From: Parelaphostrongylus tenuis
Taxonomy: Eukaryota > Nematoda > Chromadorea > Rhabditida > Metastrongylidae
Reading direction: 5' to 3'
DNA: 64,000 nt
Assembly: GCA_019055375.1 (NCBI GenBank)
Contig: JAHQIW010001224.1
Location: 1 to 64,000 of the forward strand
Part shown: one piece after another, positions 33,373 to 44,254 of the stretch
Position numbering within the stretch: position 1 is the first letter of the stretch
Layout: each line of letters opens with the position of its first letter
Notes under the pieces: model-generated
Databases searched by the model: none
What the model was told of the DNA's origin: nothing
The model's input: the letters and a program-made list of their open reading frames with translations, nothing else
Made by a program: the position numbers and the translations under genes

Positions 33373-33482
33373 TGCTGACTTATGGAGCCCGATACACGTG
33401 TTTCGACTTTGACGGTCTCATCAGTCGTGCGCTACCCTTCGTCTTTAGCCAATCCTCTAGGAGCGCTCAGTTCCCTATACTA
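33373..33482 (-). repeat. Hammerhead repeat, minus-oriented arm
   Basis: Reverse-complement match to 33690-33780 over about 100 bases, including the ribozyme and an upstream block GAGGATTGGCTxAAGACGAA. Together they form a fold-back with two hammerheads in opposite orientation. Confidence 0.8.
33387..33430 (-). ncRNA. Hammerhead ribozyme (HHR3)
   Basis: On the minus strand: stem I GCACGA, CTGATGA, stem II GAC-CGTCAAA-GTC (three pairs), GAAAC, GTA, stem I return TCGGGC. Stem I pairs at five of six positions with one internal A-G mismatch. All invariant core bases are present. Cleavage is predicted between plus positions 33393 and 33392. Confidence 0.78.
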
Positions 33483-33597
33483 AGTAGGCGACGACAAACA
33501 TTTTATACTGCATGTCAAGCGAAATTATTAATGAACACACAGTGTTGTGCAATCAATTGCTCTTGTCTGGTATCGCTAGTATATCATACCTCTAATG

Positions 33598-33865
33598 TCG
33601 AGTGTTTTCTCAGCACCACGCTCAAATTTCAACATTTCTCGTCATTTCCACTTGAGCCAACATGTCATCTGGGCTGATGACTAAGCACCCTGAGAGGATT
33701 GGCTGAAGACGAAGGGTACCGCCCAACTGATGAGAAGGTCAAGGTCGAAACACGTGTATCGGGCTCTATAAATTAGCCCATTTAAAAGAACACATGACAT
33801 TCTGGCTCAAATAGTAATGAGGAGATATGTTGAATTTTAAGCGTCCGCTTGAGAAAATACTCCAA
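33598..33865 (+). mobile_element. Hammerhead-bearing short element with terminal inverted repeats
   Basis: The left end (GAGTGTTTTCTCAGCACCAC, then GCTCAAATTTCAACATTTCT) matches the reverse complement of the right end (GAGTATTTTCTCAAGCGGAC, then GCTTAAAATTCAACATATCT). HHR4 lies between them. The organisation parallels 14830-15075, though the outer repeat differs in sequence from that element's CCTTTCCTTCGAG end, so these are subfamilies. Confidence 0.7.
33721..33764 (+). ncRNA. Hammerhead ribozyme (HHR4)
   Basis: GCCCAA (stem I), CTGATGA (33727-33733), a 13-base stem II segment with only two closing pairs, GAAAC (33747-33751), GTA (33756-33758), TCGGGC (33759-33764). Stem I pairs at five of six positions. 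The core is intact but stem II has decayed, so self-cleavage is probably weak. Confidence 0.68.
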
Positions 33866-35340
33866 ATCAAAGAGCACCGTTGCGTTATCGTATGGATACC
33901 GCCAGCAGTACTAAATTCCGCGCCGTTATAGACATGATAACGTCGAAAATATGATAAGGCGGAGATATGATGCGTGCTATGGCCAACCGATGATCGAAAG
34001 CCATTCGAAAAAATGTGATTCTCGAAATCTTGAATGCACAGCATGACGACCAAGGACTCCAGAGCCACGCTCTTTTTTCAGCGAATTGTACAAAAAAAAC
34101 ATGATACTCAGTGAGTTGGTACAGCGAGCAAAACGCAGTAGCACGCTCTTGCACAGAAAGGCGAAGAAGACATTAACTCCTTCACACCGCGACGCGAAGC
34201 AGTAAGCGAGGCATTCGGTGTTAACAACCTTGCGATCGGAACTCGTAATCTTCACAGTGTTGTGGTTTCGTAATGGATTCAGAGCTTTCTCATCAATAAA
34301 AGGAATTTCGTTTTCAACATAGGCTGGAATGTGAAGAAGAAACTTTACCAAGATAATCACAAAACAATGAGAGGTCTTTAAAAGTGATATTGCACATCAT
34401 CACGACTTCATTTTATGAACAATTTAAGATTTTTGTCATTAGTGCGCCTTAGGAGTTGAAACTTTCACAGAGTCCTAAGAGGCTTTGTTCTATTGTCTCA
34501 AGAGAAAAAACACTATGCATTCACATATACTCAACTTTGAACACTATTCATCGCTGCAGTCTGGTTGCAGTACCGATGTATTTTCTATGTCCTGGATTTT
34601 TGAAAGGAAAAGCCACATGCTTGCAAAAAAAATCGCAGTTCGAACTGCTAGTAAACATCGATATCCTATTTTACTTGTATTCAACAATATTTCAATTATG
34701 ATTATCTTTCGCTTCTTATATCAGCAACCATTCACTTTTATCCATTCCACAAACAAATAAGAGCCAGGTGATTTTATATATTATCATTCAGCATTTCTGA
34801 CATCATATAAAGCGACACAAATCTTCCAGTCTGATATTCTCTAACTCAGTATAATATTCAAAAGTTGTCATTATGTTTGAAATAGAAAGTAATGAATGGT
34901 TTATGAAGAGCGGTTTCACACAATGCGCGTGCATTCCATATAATTTATGATAAAAAGTGAAACAATTTGAGGCAATTCGGCGCTCTTTTCACTAAAAAGA
35001 CGTCCAAATACCTCTTTTCAATGACAAATTGTTTCTCATAACGGTAAAGTTTGTTTATTTTAAAATTTTAATACATAATATGAAGGAAAACCGTTGTGAA
35101 GATAAAACTGCGCATTGCGGATGCAAAATGTTATATTTTTCTCATAAGCAGAACGTAGTATGACGGTCGCTTAACAAATCAGACTTGCTGTCATAATCGA
35201 CATTTCTCAAACTATCGAATGAGTACAAAAATTTGGGCTAAAAAACTAATGTTACATAACAGCTGGAGTTTCATTAGTTCTCGGAAGGATGTGATTTTCC
35301 CGTTGAAAAACAGGAAATTTTCCGACATGTAGGCTTTGTT
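33866..35340. other. Non-coding, no recognised gene
   Basis: Several overlapping frames on both strands, none with a motif or splice logic. AT-rich. Confidence 0.4.
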
Positions 35341-35344
35341 TTTT

Positions 35345-35737
35345 TTTAACGATGTTCATGAGAAACGGATGGGTTTTCAATGCCCCATTCACGATCAACA
35401 AACCTCCGAATGCTCCAGTTACGTCTATCTAGGTCGTGAAATCATCATGATGAACGACCTAACTCTAGAGTTGAGCAGGAGGAAACGAACAGCATGGGGA
35501 ACGTTTAAGAGCAACGAAGATGTAGTGAAGAGAGCAAAGAACATCCGACTCCGTGCTCACCTTTTCGACTCTACGATTATCCGTGCCCTAAAGTATAAAG
35601 CAGAAACCTGGTCGCAACGTAAATAGGATGAAAGATCGGTTGGCGTTATTGAACGCGCAGTCGAAAGGTCGATGCTAGGAGTATCCAGTAGCTCGCAAAT
35701 GAGAAATAGGATCCGAAGTTCCCACCTACGTCATTGA
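35345..35737 (+). pseudogene. RTE family fragment (late RT region)
   Basis: Truncated at both ends. It encodes a decayed MFMRNGWVSNAP block, SSYVYLGREIIMMND, SRRKRTAWGTFK, IRLRAHLFDS and ERSVGVIERAVERSM, the region after the RT catalytic motif in copies A, C and D. An in-frame TAG at about 35624 and other changes disable it. Unlike copies C and D it lacks the extra base after HLFDST. No TSD is recognisable. Confidence 0.85.
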
Positions 35738-36109
35738 CATTGTAATTACATTCCATCAACTGATGATGATACTGTGTCCTCAAAACTCCAATCTGTAGAA
35801 TGAACTCTCTCAACTCTATCGCGACGTGCGCCAATATAAATTGGAAGTGGAACGTGAAGCTGCAACTACAGTACCCTGATTGAGATTAGAGGTCGCTTGG
35901 CGGGCTACAAAACGTAGCACGCCGCTTTGGAAATATTGACGGCGTTTGATTCCGGTGATTCAATGATCAATGGGAGATTCATTGATGCAGGTGCGCAGCA
36001 AACAGCTTCATAACACTGCCTTTGCAGTCGAGCATATGATAAACAAGTGTCACAAGACGTGCCTGAGGATCAGCTCATAATGGTCGTTTATACCCTTGAG
36101 GACCAGCGT
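35738..36109. other. Non-coding, no recognised gene
   Basis: Nothing identifiable between the RTE fragment and the dispersed repeat. Confidence 0.4.
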
Positions 36110-36190
36110 TTTTAGGAAGGCGGCTGTCAGACAAGCTGTTCTGCACGTTTGTGCATGCGTGTCTGGCCATCTGCCTGCTCGCACAAAACG
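36110..36190 (-). repeat. Dispersed repeat (27.0/36.1/47.4 kb family), diverged
   Basis: Minus strand has GCAGGCAGATGGCCAGACAC, GCATGCACAAACG and GGTCCTCAAGGG in the same order as 26950-27065. Similarity is moderate. Confidence 0.4.
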
Positions 36191-36869
36191 CGACGCTGCC
36201 ATTATAGTAGAAGAATGTGGTTTGACGCGGCGTAATGCGCATCAAAATGACTTTCTTAGTTCCAAAAAGGTTATATCAGTGACTCGTGAAAGTCAATCAT
36301 CTGAAGAGCAAAACAAGACTACCCCACGACCGCATTTTCAACTTTTCTTGGAAACTTCATCCAAGAACGTGTTCAGAATTGATTTTACATTCTACACGCG
36401 CCCTTTGTCAGTTTGACATTACTATATAGGCTTGCTTTCACACAAATCTGATAAGGGAGTTTGTTTATACGAAAACACAAAGATCCTCCGGTCTAATATA
36501 TTATAACGAATAGATTACATAATTCTGTTTTACACGAAAGTGATCGAAGAGACGTTAACGAGTTAGCAGATGTTACAGAGTGCTTACTAGTAGTGTAACT
36601 ACTGATACTGACTTTTTTGATTAACAGTCTGCTATTTTTCGCTTTTGATCGGTGAATTTTTCAAAAACTTGTAAGTTGACTGCTTAATAACAAACCTATA
36701 CACCAATTGTCAATCTTAAAATTGACACGGATTTGGAGAAAAAAATACTTGACCAGAAACCATTATTCATAATATAAATTACCTGACAAAATCATCCTTT
36801 TACCGGCGGTCCATGAAAACATATTCGCTGGAAGGCATAGTACACGCCTCTGCACCACCTGACCATATA

Positions 36870-36877
36870 CGTACATG

Positions 36878-36921
<44 letters not shown>

Positions 36922-37082
36922 GGATACATATAAATTTGCATGGATATGTGTACATGTATGTGCAAATGCATATGTATATATACACATACATATAAACGTA
37001 TATGTATACACATGTGTTTATACAGATACTCGTATGTGCATACGCATATATGTGGACATACATATATATGTACTAGCATATG

Positions 37083-37125
<43 letters not shown>
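36870..37125. repeat. Compound (TA)n / (CATA)n microsatellite
   Basis: TA tracts at 36878-36930 and 37086-37119 flank a CATA/TGTATA-rich core, giving a near-palindromic array. It abuts the left arm of the long inverted repeat. The Tyr/Ile-rich frames seen on both strands are translations of this repeat. Confidence 0.9.
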
Positions 37126-37689
37126 GCAGGAACTGGATGAATGCGAGGAAACGTCTCAAATCCTCTAAATACTGAAATTCGCACAGTAAAACAGTGGTGA
37201 CGAGTCGTGCATATGAATGATTCAATAGCACCAAACCTGAGAAGTAGAAAAAGAGAGCATGACATCAAAATTTACTTGCGTTTATAGTGACCAAGTGGTT
37301 GGTTCCGATCATTGTAGATTCTTTAATCACTTAGGAACACAATATGTAACATAACGGGTAATTAGAGATAGCTTTGTTTGGATAGAGGTTTGTTCAATAA
37401 GCTTTCTAAGCGTCTAGTCCCTAAGAGAAAAGCAATTACGTGTTTTCTTTTGATGGACTATTGACTTCAGTCTCTGCTTCACTTTTTCAAATCCTCAGAA
37501 CTGTCGACTAATCCTAGAACATGAAGCTAGCACGAAGAAGCAATAAGAAAAAAAGTACTTAAGCTTGCGCATCAAATCCGGCATATTAAGGCTTTATTTT
37601 ACTACATTTCATGTGAAAAGGAAAGGTTGTGATAATTAATCAAAAATTAGTTTATTCGACCACTTATGGCGGTGTTATGATGTTTCCAT

Positions 37690-38150
37690 AACCCCAATGA
37701 TGCAGAGGTGGCAAAACGTCCGCGTTAGCTGGGACGCGAACCCAGACCACTCCCCCAGAGCGCGTGCCGAGCCGCTGTACCACCGACACCGACCTCGCAC
37801 ACCACCACCTCCCCACCCGCTACAACGAGCTATCTCTCAGCAGCCAACCGTTTGCGGTCCAGAGTGGGCAGTCACCTAATATGCGTTAGCATAAGTGGGT
37901 TCAATGTCCATAAGTGACTGCCCAAGCAACGTAAGCGGTTGGCTGTTGACAGATAGCGCGTTAACGTGGGAGGGAGGGAGGGGTGTGTCTGGGTTCGGGT
38001 CCCAGCTGATGTAGACGTTTTTGCATACCTGTTTGCATCATTGGGTTTATGGAACGTATTTAGCGCTTCGAAATAGTTGATATCCTTTGTCTTTGGTAGA
38101 TCACAATATTCCAACTGGTTCAAGTTACACTCGTTCACTACAACATAGCA
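37690..38150. repeat. Nested SINE-like module in the left arm
   Basis: Two tRNA-like heads point away from each other around CTATCTxTCAxCAGCCAACCG inverted blocks. The minus-oriented head ends near 37750 (GCTGGGACGCGAACCCAGAC is its box-B complement); the plus-oriented head, GGTTCGGGTCCCAGCTGATG, is near 37995. The same three-part module recurs at 41130-41600 and, decayed, at 57660-58110. Confidence 0.6.
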
Positions 38151-38261
38151 GAACTAGATTAATATGCTGAATCTGCTAAAATCTCTAGATTTACCGGCTT
38201 TACATCCATGAATTTACTGCTCTCAAATCAATGCTATGATGTGATAATTATATATCCAACG

Positions 38262-38335
38262 CAGCTGAGTGGTTTCCAGAGCTTCCCGAGCCGCCGCTAC
38301 TCATGAGACGCGGGTTTGGTCCTATCTGGGCTCGT
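38262..38335 (+). repeat. tRNA-like unit in the left arm
   Basis: CTGAGTGGTTTCCAGAGC (box-A-like) and GCGGGTTTGGTCCTATCTG (box-B-like). Its better-preserved mirror copy lies at 40955-41031. Confidence 0.5.
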
Positions 38336-38709
38336 AATTCAGCAAATCACTCATCACCCACGAATAACACAGCGTAGATCGAATGTAAAAGTTTGATGAG
38401 ACAGTTAAGAGTAAGAAGTATCGCAAAGATATCTAGAATATCAATTGGATATCACGATTGGGAAACAGCTACAGCAGTGTTGGAGATGTTCAGCATGCAT
38501 TGCCACTGTGTACACTGCATCGTCAAGAAAAAACGATCTCACCTTTTCGTTGCGATTCTTCGATTGCGACAGCGCATGGTTTGGTTCGAGCATCGTCTAC
38601 ATCTATCTGTAACATTCTTACATAAAAATATATTCACATATGCGTACAAGCACATATACATGCGTATACACGCTTATGTACACATGGACGCATAAGTGCG
38701 CACACATAT

Positions 38710-40571
38710 GCATGCGGATTAATACACATCAGGGAATCAAAGTCTGAAAGGAGCTGCAAAATATTGCAATTCATGACGCTATGGGCATCATCTCACTAGC
38801 TTAAACGCGTACCCATCGGGTTTGTGACCAACAAGAAACGAAATCTGATCTGCCGACGCTGGGACGCGAAAGGGCGCGTCGTTTGAAAGCACTAATATGG
38901 GAAGAACCGCGCTCGCACAGTGCGACTGCAGCGGGGTGGCACACGACGAACAGTGAGCAGAACTAGGTGACTCTGTTCGCCTGTGCTCTTCCCCACTCTC
39001 GCCGCCTGTCGATATTGGCCATCTGTTGGTCATGCGTCTCTTTGATTCATGCAGTCTCTAGTGTCGAAACGACCGTGGCACCGATCGATCTGAACGAGCG
39101 GGGCCGCCCCCGCACCCCCCTCCCCATTCCAGTCGAGCATCGATCGGGCGCGGACTCTTTGCGCTATCTGCAGCGCTGGTGTACTCCGCCCGCCTGGTCA
39201 GCCCACACAACGGCGAAGCAGAGGACGCAGTCGAGGGACGGACAAGTTCTTCACAAGGAGTAAAGGTAATCCGCGAGATTTTCTACTATGACACTTTTTT
39301 TAGGTATTGATTGATCGTCTGAGCTCTCTCGGTTTTCTGTTTACTTCGATCTGTGCTTTAGTGTCCGATGGAATCACCGAACGCTGCTTAGGAGTGCACG
39401 GACGGATCAACTGACAGCTCACATTTGCCAAGCAAGCTGGTTGCGATGTAGGTCCACACGTGATTAGCGCATTACGAGGTAATGTCTTGAGGTAATCGAC
39501 GAGGTAGTAGGCAATCTGCTTTCTTTCCGATCGTTTATCTTTCCGCACGACTTGTTTATGTTACTTTGTTGTCGATCGATAGCTTATCCAAAGCAAGTTT
39601 TGTAAAGCGCGTATCTACAAAAGACCTCTGCTGCACACAAGATCATCTGAAAATGCCTCTTTGTGCGACTGCCTACGTCTGAACGACTCGCGGTGACCTA
39701 TCGATCGATCAGATCACTGCCGCAATCTTCCCAGGCAAGTCTGCTGCTATCAATTCGCCGACTCCCGAAGAAGGCTCAGTGAGTCGTGGACGCAAGATCG
39801 AGCCATCGATTAATCGACTATGTGTGATAAAGGGTCTTCTAATTATTGCGCCACACGCTCCCATCATCGTGTTAAGATAGTAGATCACTGGGGAAGTGCG
39901 TACATACAATTACAACGGCCATGCGCTCACATTGTGCCCATTTATCGAGATGGAGGTATCTCTGAATTATTGCAGATTCTCGCTCATATTATCATAGTGG
40001 CGAGATCAGACTGCAGAGGTGATTAAAAATTTGATCTCTCATCAAAGGTGACCATGTTTTCTCTCGGAAGACGGCCGAGCTAGTGACAAATATGCTTGGG
40101 AGGATGATATCGTAAGGTGACTTCTCCAACCTCCTCATAACTTTTCAATATTTTCGTAGGTCACTTAGTTAACAATAGGTTGACATTCATTCGGCTAACA
40201 TTTTGGGGCTTCCACTTTTTTGGGAGCCATTCTTTTTCTATACTTCACAAAATCCATGATTTTGTTGATGAACAGATACGAGTTTATCAAGAAGAAGTTC
40301 ATTTAATTCAATACTATCTAATGTTTTGGCAGTTTCGCCTTGCTCAGAGCTTGGAAAGGTCCAATCGATACGCTATCCACTCAATCAAAATTTCACCAGA
40401 AAAACTTGTTATCCAGTTCTTGTCATAGTAAACAGCACCTTCTAAGACATTTTATCGCATTGTTTTTGAAAACTTCAGTTATTATTGGAGATCAGTCGTA
40501 CAGTTTTACATGGATGACGAAGTCACGTACGACGTTGCACCATGTCAAATCGATTTTTTGAAATAAGCCAG
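38710..40571. other. Spacer between the long inverted-repeat arms
   Basis: 1.86 kb of unique sequence. From about 38830 to 39260 it is strikingly GC- and CpG-rich, with open frames in two overlapping registers (for example 38967-39263 from a GTG, and a second beginning near 39063). GATCGATC motifs occur near 39082 and 39700. No transposase, RT or other domain is recognisable. If the arms belong to a transposon, any coding region would lie here, but the evidence does not support a gene call. Confidence 0.4.
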
Positions 40572-40954
40572 TATATATGTGCGCACTTATGCGTCCATGT
40601 GTACATAAGTGTGTATACGCATGTATGTGTGCTTGCGTACATGTGAATATATGTTTATGTAAGAATGTTACAGATAGATATAGACGATGCTCGGATCAAA
40701 CCATGCGCTGTCGCAATCGGAGAATCGCAACGAAGAGGTGAGATCGTTTTTTCCTTGACGATGCAGTGTAAACATTCGCAACGCATGCTGAGCATTTCCA
40801 GCACTGTTGGAGCTGTTTCCCAATCGTGATCTCCAATCGATATTCTAGATATCTTTGCGACATTTCTTCCTCTCTACTGCCTCATCCAACTTTTTCATTT
40901 GATATACGTTGTTGTTATTTGTGGGTGATGAGTGATTTGCTAAATTATGAGCCC

Positions 40955-41031
40955 AGGTGGGACCGAACCCGCGTCTCATCCGTAGCGGCTGAGCGTGAAG
41001 CTCTGCAAACCACTCACCTACGTTTGATATA
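40955..41031 (-). repeat. tRNA-like unit in the right arm
   Basis: Minus strand: TAGGTGAGTGGTTTGCAGAG, a variable-arm-like CGCTCAGCCGC, and GCGGGTTCGGTCCCACC. It looks like a class II tRNA derivative but lacks a convincing acceptor stem and 5' end, so it is called a tRNA-related repeat rather than a gene. Confidence 0.5.
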
Positions 41032-41439
41032 TAATTAACACATCATAGCACTGATTTGAGAGCGGTAAATTCAAGGATTTAAAGCCGGTAAATTCAAAGG
41101 TTGTAGATTTAGTTCTATTAATCTGGTTTCGGTGGTTGTAATGAACGAGTGTAACTTGAACCTGTTGAAATATTACGATCTACCAAAGACGAAGGATACT
41201 GACTATTTCGAAACGCTAAATACGTTCCACAAACCCAATGATGCAGAGTGGCATGCAAAAGCCACATCAGCTGGGACCCGAACCCAGACACCCCTCCCCC
41301 ACGCTACAACGCGCTATCTGTCAACAGCCAACCGCTTACGGTCTGGCGTGGGTAGTCACTTATAGACATTGAACCCACTTATGCTGACAGATATTAGGTG
41401 ACTGCCCACTCCGGACCGCAGAAGTTGGCTGTTGACAGA

Positions 41440-41650
41440 TAGCTCGTTCAGCTGGTAGGGAGGTGGTGGTGTGCGAGGTGGGTGTTGGTGGTACAGCGGC
41501 TCGGCGCGCGCTTTGGGGGAGGGGTCTGGGTTCGCGTCCCAGCTAACGCAGACGTTTTTGCACAGCACTCCACTTCATTGGGCATTGAAGCATCATAATA
41601 CCGCTATAAGTGGTCAAATAGACTAATTTCTGATTGATTATTAACACCTT
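41440..41650 (+). repeat. tRNA-derived SINE
   Basis: Head with GGTACAGCGGCTCGGCGC and GGGTTCGCGTCCCAGC, then a body with CAGACGTTTTTGCACAGC, CATCATAATACCGC and a tail TTTCTGATTGATTATTAA. Head and tail recur together at 57925-58110, and inverted at 37600-37750 and 57660-57830. A shared non-tRNA tail after a tRNA-like head supports a SINE family. Confidence 0.65.
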
Positions 41651-42336
41651 TTCTTTTTCACATGAAATGTAGTAAAATAATGCTTTAATATGCCGCATTT
41701 GATGCGGGAGCTTAAGTTCTTTTTTTTCTTCTTGCTTCTTCGCTAACTCCATATTCTAGGATTAGTCGACAATTCTGAGAATTTGGAAAAGTCAAGCAGA
41801 GATTGAAGTCAATAGTTCATCAAAAGGAAACACGTGATTGCTTTTCTCTTAGGGACTAGACGCTTAGAGAGCTTATTGAACAAATCTCTATCTAGACAAA
41901 GCTATCTCTGATTACCCGTTATGTTATATATTGTGTTCTTAAGTGATTAAAGAATCTACAATGATCGGAACCGGCCAGTTGGTCGCCATAAACACAAGTG
42001 GATTTTGATGTTATGCTCTCTTTTTCTGCTTCTCATGTTTGATGCTATTGAAAAATTCATATGCACGACTCGTCACCAAAGTTTTACTGTGCGAATTCCG
42101 GCACTTAGAGGATACGAGGCGTTCCCTCGCATTCGTCCATTTCTTATGGAGGCTTTTGCTCTATTTTACGTGTCCCTTCGGCTGCTGCTGGAGGTCGTCG
42201 TTTTCTTTGAGAAAGTTGTAGCATAGTGGTTAAGGCTATTTTTGCATTTCTAAAGGAAGCCGGCTGAAGACATCCCCACATGCTTAAAAGAGTGTGTTGG
42301 ATGAGACGCTCAAATCACAGTCTTTTGCTTCGTGAT

Positions 42337-42347
42337 AACCTGCATCA
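42337..42347. repeat. Left target-site duplication of RTE copy D
   Basis: AACCTGCATCA, repeated perfectly at 43552-43562 just after copy D's 3' tail. Confidence 0.85.
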
Positions 42348-43551
42348 TTGACTCATTGACTCATATACAAGACTCATTGAAGTTTCACGAGAGTACAAAC
42401 AACCACTCTGTCTCACTTTCATCGATCTGAAGAAAGCCTTTGATTCAGTGGAAACAGAAGCGGTTATAGAGGCTCTGGATAACGAGGATATCCCTACTCA
42501 GTACATAGTGATCCTTCGTGAGCTTTATAAAGATTTCACGACCAAAATATCTCCATTCTACAACAATATCACCATTGACGTAAGAAGAGAGGTTCGACAA
42601 GGCGATACAATTTCGCCAAAACTATTCACTGCCACCCTACAAAACATCATGCGAACATTAGAATGGGACGAAATGGGAGTGAAAATTGACGGTCGACAAT
42701 TAAACCATCTTCGCTTTGCTGACGATATCGTTCTCATAACACCAAACATCAGCCAAGCGGAACGAATGTTGACCGATTTCGATAACGCCTGTGGAAAGAT
42801 TGGTCTTCAACTGAATCTAACGAAAACAATGTTCATGAGGAACGGATGGGTTTCTAATGCCCCATTCACGCTCAACGGAACGACAATCTCCGAATGCTCC
42901 AGTTACGTCTATCTAGGCCGTGAAATCAGCATGATGAACGACCTAGCTCCAGAGTTGAGCAGGAGGAAGCGAGCGGCTTGGGGAACGTTTAAGAGCATCG
43001 AAGATGTAGTGAAGAGGACAAAGAACATCCGACTCCGTGCCCACCTTTTCGACTCGACAAGTTATCCCTGCCCTGACGTATGCAGCAGAAAGCTGGTCGC
43101 TACGTAAGCGGGATGAAAGATCACTTGCCGTTATCGAACGCGCAGTCGAAAGGTCGATGCTAGGTTTATCCTGCATCACGCAAATGAGAGAAAGGATCCG
43201 AAGTTCCGACCTACGTCAACGATCGAAAATCAGAGACGCTGTTCTACACGCCAGGATATCGAAAATAACGCAAGCCGGACACGTGATGTGCTTCAACGAC
43301 AACCGATGGACGAGAGCTGTTACCGACTGGATTTCTCGGGACGTCAAGCGCACTAAAGGAAGACCACTGACCCGTTGGTCCGATTTCTTCACGAAAGCGA
43401 TAGAAGAAAGATATGATGCCTACCGAATCCCTAGAGCGAGGAGGACCCACTGTGCTACTCTTGCACGCGACAGGGAAAAATGGAAGAGTTGCTGGTACCC
43501 GCTCGAGTCACTCGACGATCAACGGGACGACAGTGATGCAGGTGACAGGTG
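42348..43551 (+). mobile_element. RTE copy D, 5'-truncated
   Basis: Homology with the family starts at ACAAGACTCATTGAAG (about 42367), in the middle of the RT domain, and runs to the 3' tail ending GATGCAGGTGACAGGTG. An 11-bp TSD flanks it. The 19 bases between the left TSD and the homology (TTGACTCATTGACTCATAT) are repeats of GACTCATTGA copied from the element, a typical filler at a 5' truncation junction. The 5' truncation is the usual target-primed outcome. Confidence 0.88.
42369..43551 (+). pseudogene. RTE copy D reverse transcriptase C-terminal half
   Basis: Reads LTFIDLKKAFDSVETEAV (RT motif A), RREVRQGDTISPKLF, HLRFADDIVLITPN (motif C, FADD), MFMRNGWVSNAPFTLNG, SSYVYLGREI and HLFDST. 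A one-base insertion at about 43060 then moves it to a second frame: IPALTYAAESWSLRKRDERS, ISRDVKRTKGRPLTRWSDFF and RDREKWKSCWYPLESL, with TGA at 43550. Apart from that single frameshift it is well preserved. The same extra base occurs in copy C (about 48930), but not in copy A or the 35-kb fragment. Confidence 0.88.
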
Positions 43552-43562
43552 AACCTGCATCA
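43552..43562. repeat. Right target-site duplication of RTE copy D
   Basis: Perfect copy of 42337-42347. Confidence 0.85.
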
Positions 43563-43609
43563 ACTATTCAGTCGGCCATGCCACCATGTGTCCCTTCTCT
43601 CCTTATCTG

Positions 43610-43975
43610 AGTCAAATATACATGTTATCATATTCATCCGCAATTACATGGAGTGCGGCCGCCTACATGTGGAATACATTCTTGAATTTTTTTGGAGCTA
43701 AAGGTGTTCTCCATTGGCCAGAAGACATGATACTTGGCGGTGTGAAACGGTCAGCGAAAGGAACGAGAATGGAATCAGCTGAAGCTCTGCAAAGCGGATT
43801 TCTTGTCGCCAGTCCAAATGATGTGTTTCTATGATATAAACAGAAGGTGAGTATGAACATTACATTTCGTGTTGTCATCATAAATTATATGTTTTTGAAT
43901 CAGCGACTACTCTTTCCGGTGAATTCACGTGCTATCGATACCATCATCTGGTCTCTTGCTTTGCCTTTCTCTCAG
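43610..43975 (+). other. Possible exon pair of an unrecognised or broken gene
   Basis: An open stretch (WNTFLNFFGAKGVLHWPEDM and onward to ASPNDVFL) ends at TGA 43832-43834, just before a strong donor (AAG|GTGAGT, about 43850). After an acceptor (TGAATCAG, 43903) a second open block reads RLLFPVNSRAIDTIIWSLAL. If the TGA were sense the two would splice in phase, which suggests a decayed gene. I recognise no family. Low confidence. Confidence 0.3.
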
Positions 43976-44254
43976 CCTGTTTCAACTCTGTCGCTGCTAT
44001 CCGAAGTCACCCGTCAACGGGAATGATTTGGGGGAGCCACAATGGTGATCTAGCGTGGTAGATAGCACGTGAGCTCCCGGAAAGAGTTAATGGCGGATTC
44101 GAAACTAACGTGAAGAACCGAGATTTGAATTCATGTGGTTGCATTTGCATGTACTCATCCTCGCTTTGAAAAATACTAGCAATAATTGAAAGACAAAGCA
44201 TTGCACAATGTGTTTCCCTTTAGAGTAACGGTACAGCCCTAAAACCCGAATTAG

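Larger units (their letters stand above)
37126..38709 (+). repeat. Left arm of a ~1.58-kb long inverted repeat
   Basis: Matches the reverse complement of 40572-42146 along its whole length. Anchors include GAATGCGAGG near the outer end, GATCATTGTAGATTCTTTAA (about 37300), TGGGCAGTCACCTAATATG (about 37865), CGCAAAGATATCTAGAATAT (about 38420) and CGCATAAGTGCGCACA at the inner end. By eye identity is about 90% over the inner 300 bases. The arm contains nested tRNA-like units and an inner palindrome centred near 37895, and has no coding capacity. Confidence 0.85.
40572..42146 (-). repeat. Right arm of the ~1.58-kb long inverted repeat
   Basis: Mirror of 37126-38709, with inner end TGTGCGCACTTATGCG and outer end GCATTCGTCC. 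The arms are similar in length (1584 and 1575 bases). Just outside it lies a box-A-like GTAGCATAGTGGTTAAGG at 42222, a SINE-head fragment. No unambiguous target-site duplication is visible. Confidence 0.85.

Noticed and set aside
36763..37268. Long Tyr/Ile/His-rich open frames on both strands
   Set aside because: They are translations of the TA/CATA microsatellite.
40955..41031. Candidate class II tRNA gene
   Set aside because: Box A and box B are good, but no full acceptor stem or clean anticodon arm can be drawn, and a diverged mirror copy exists in the opposite arm. Better explained as a tRNA-derived repeat.
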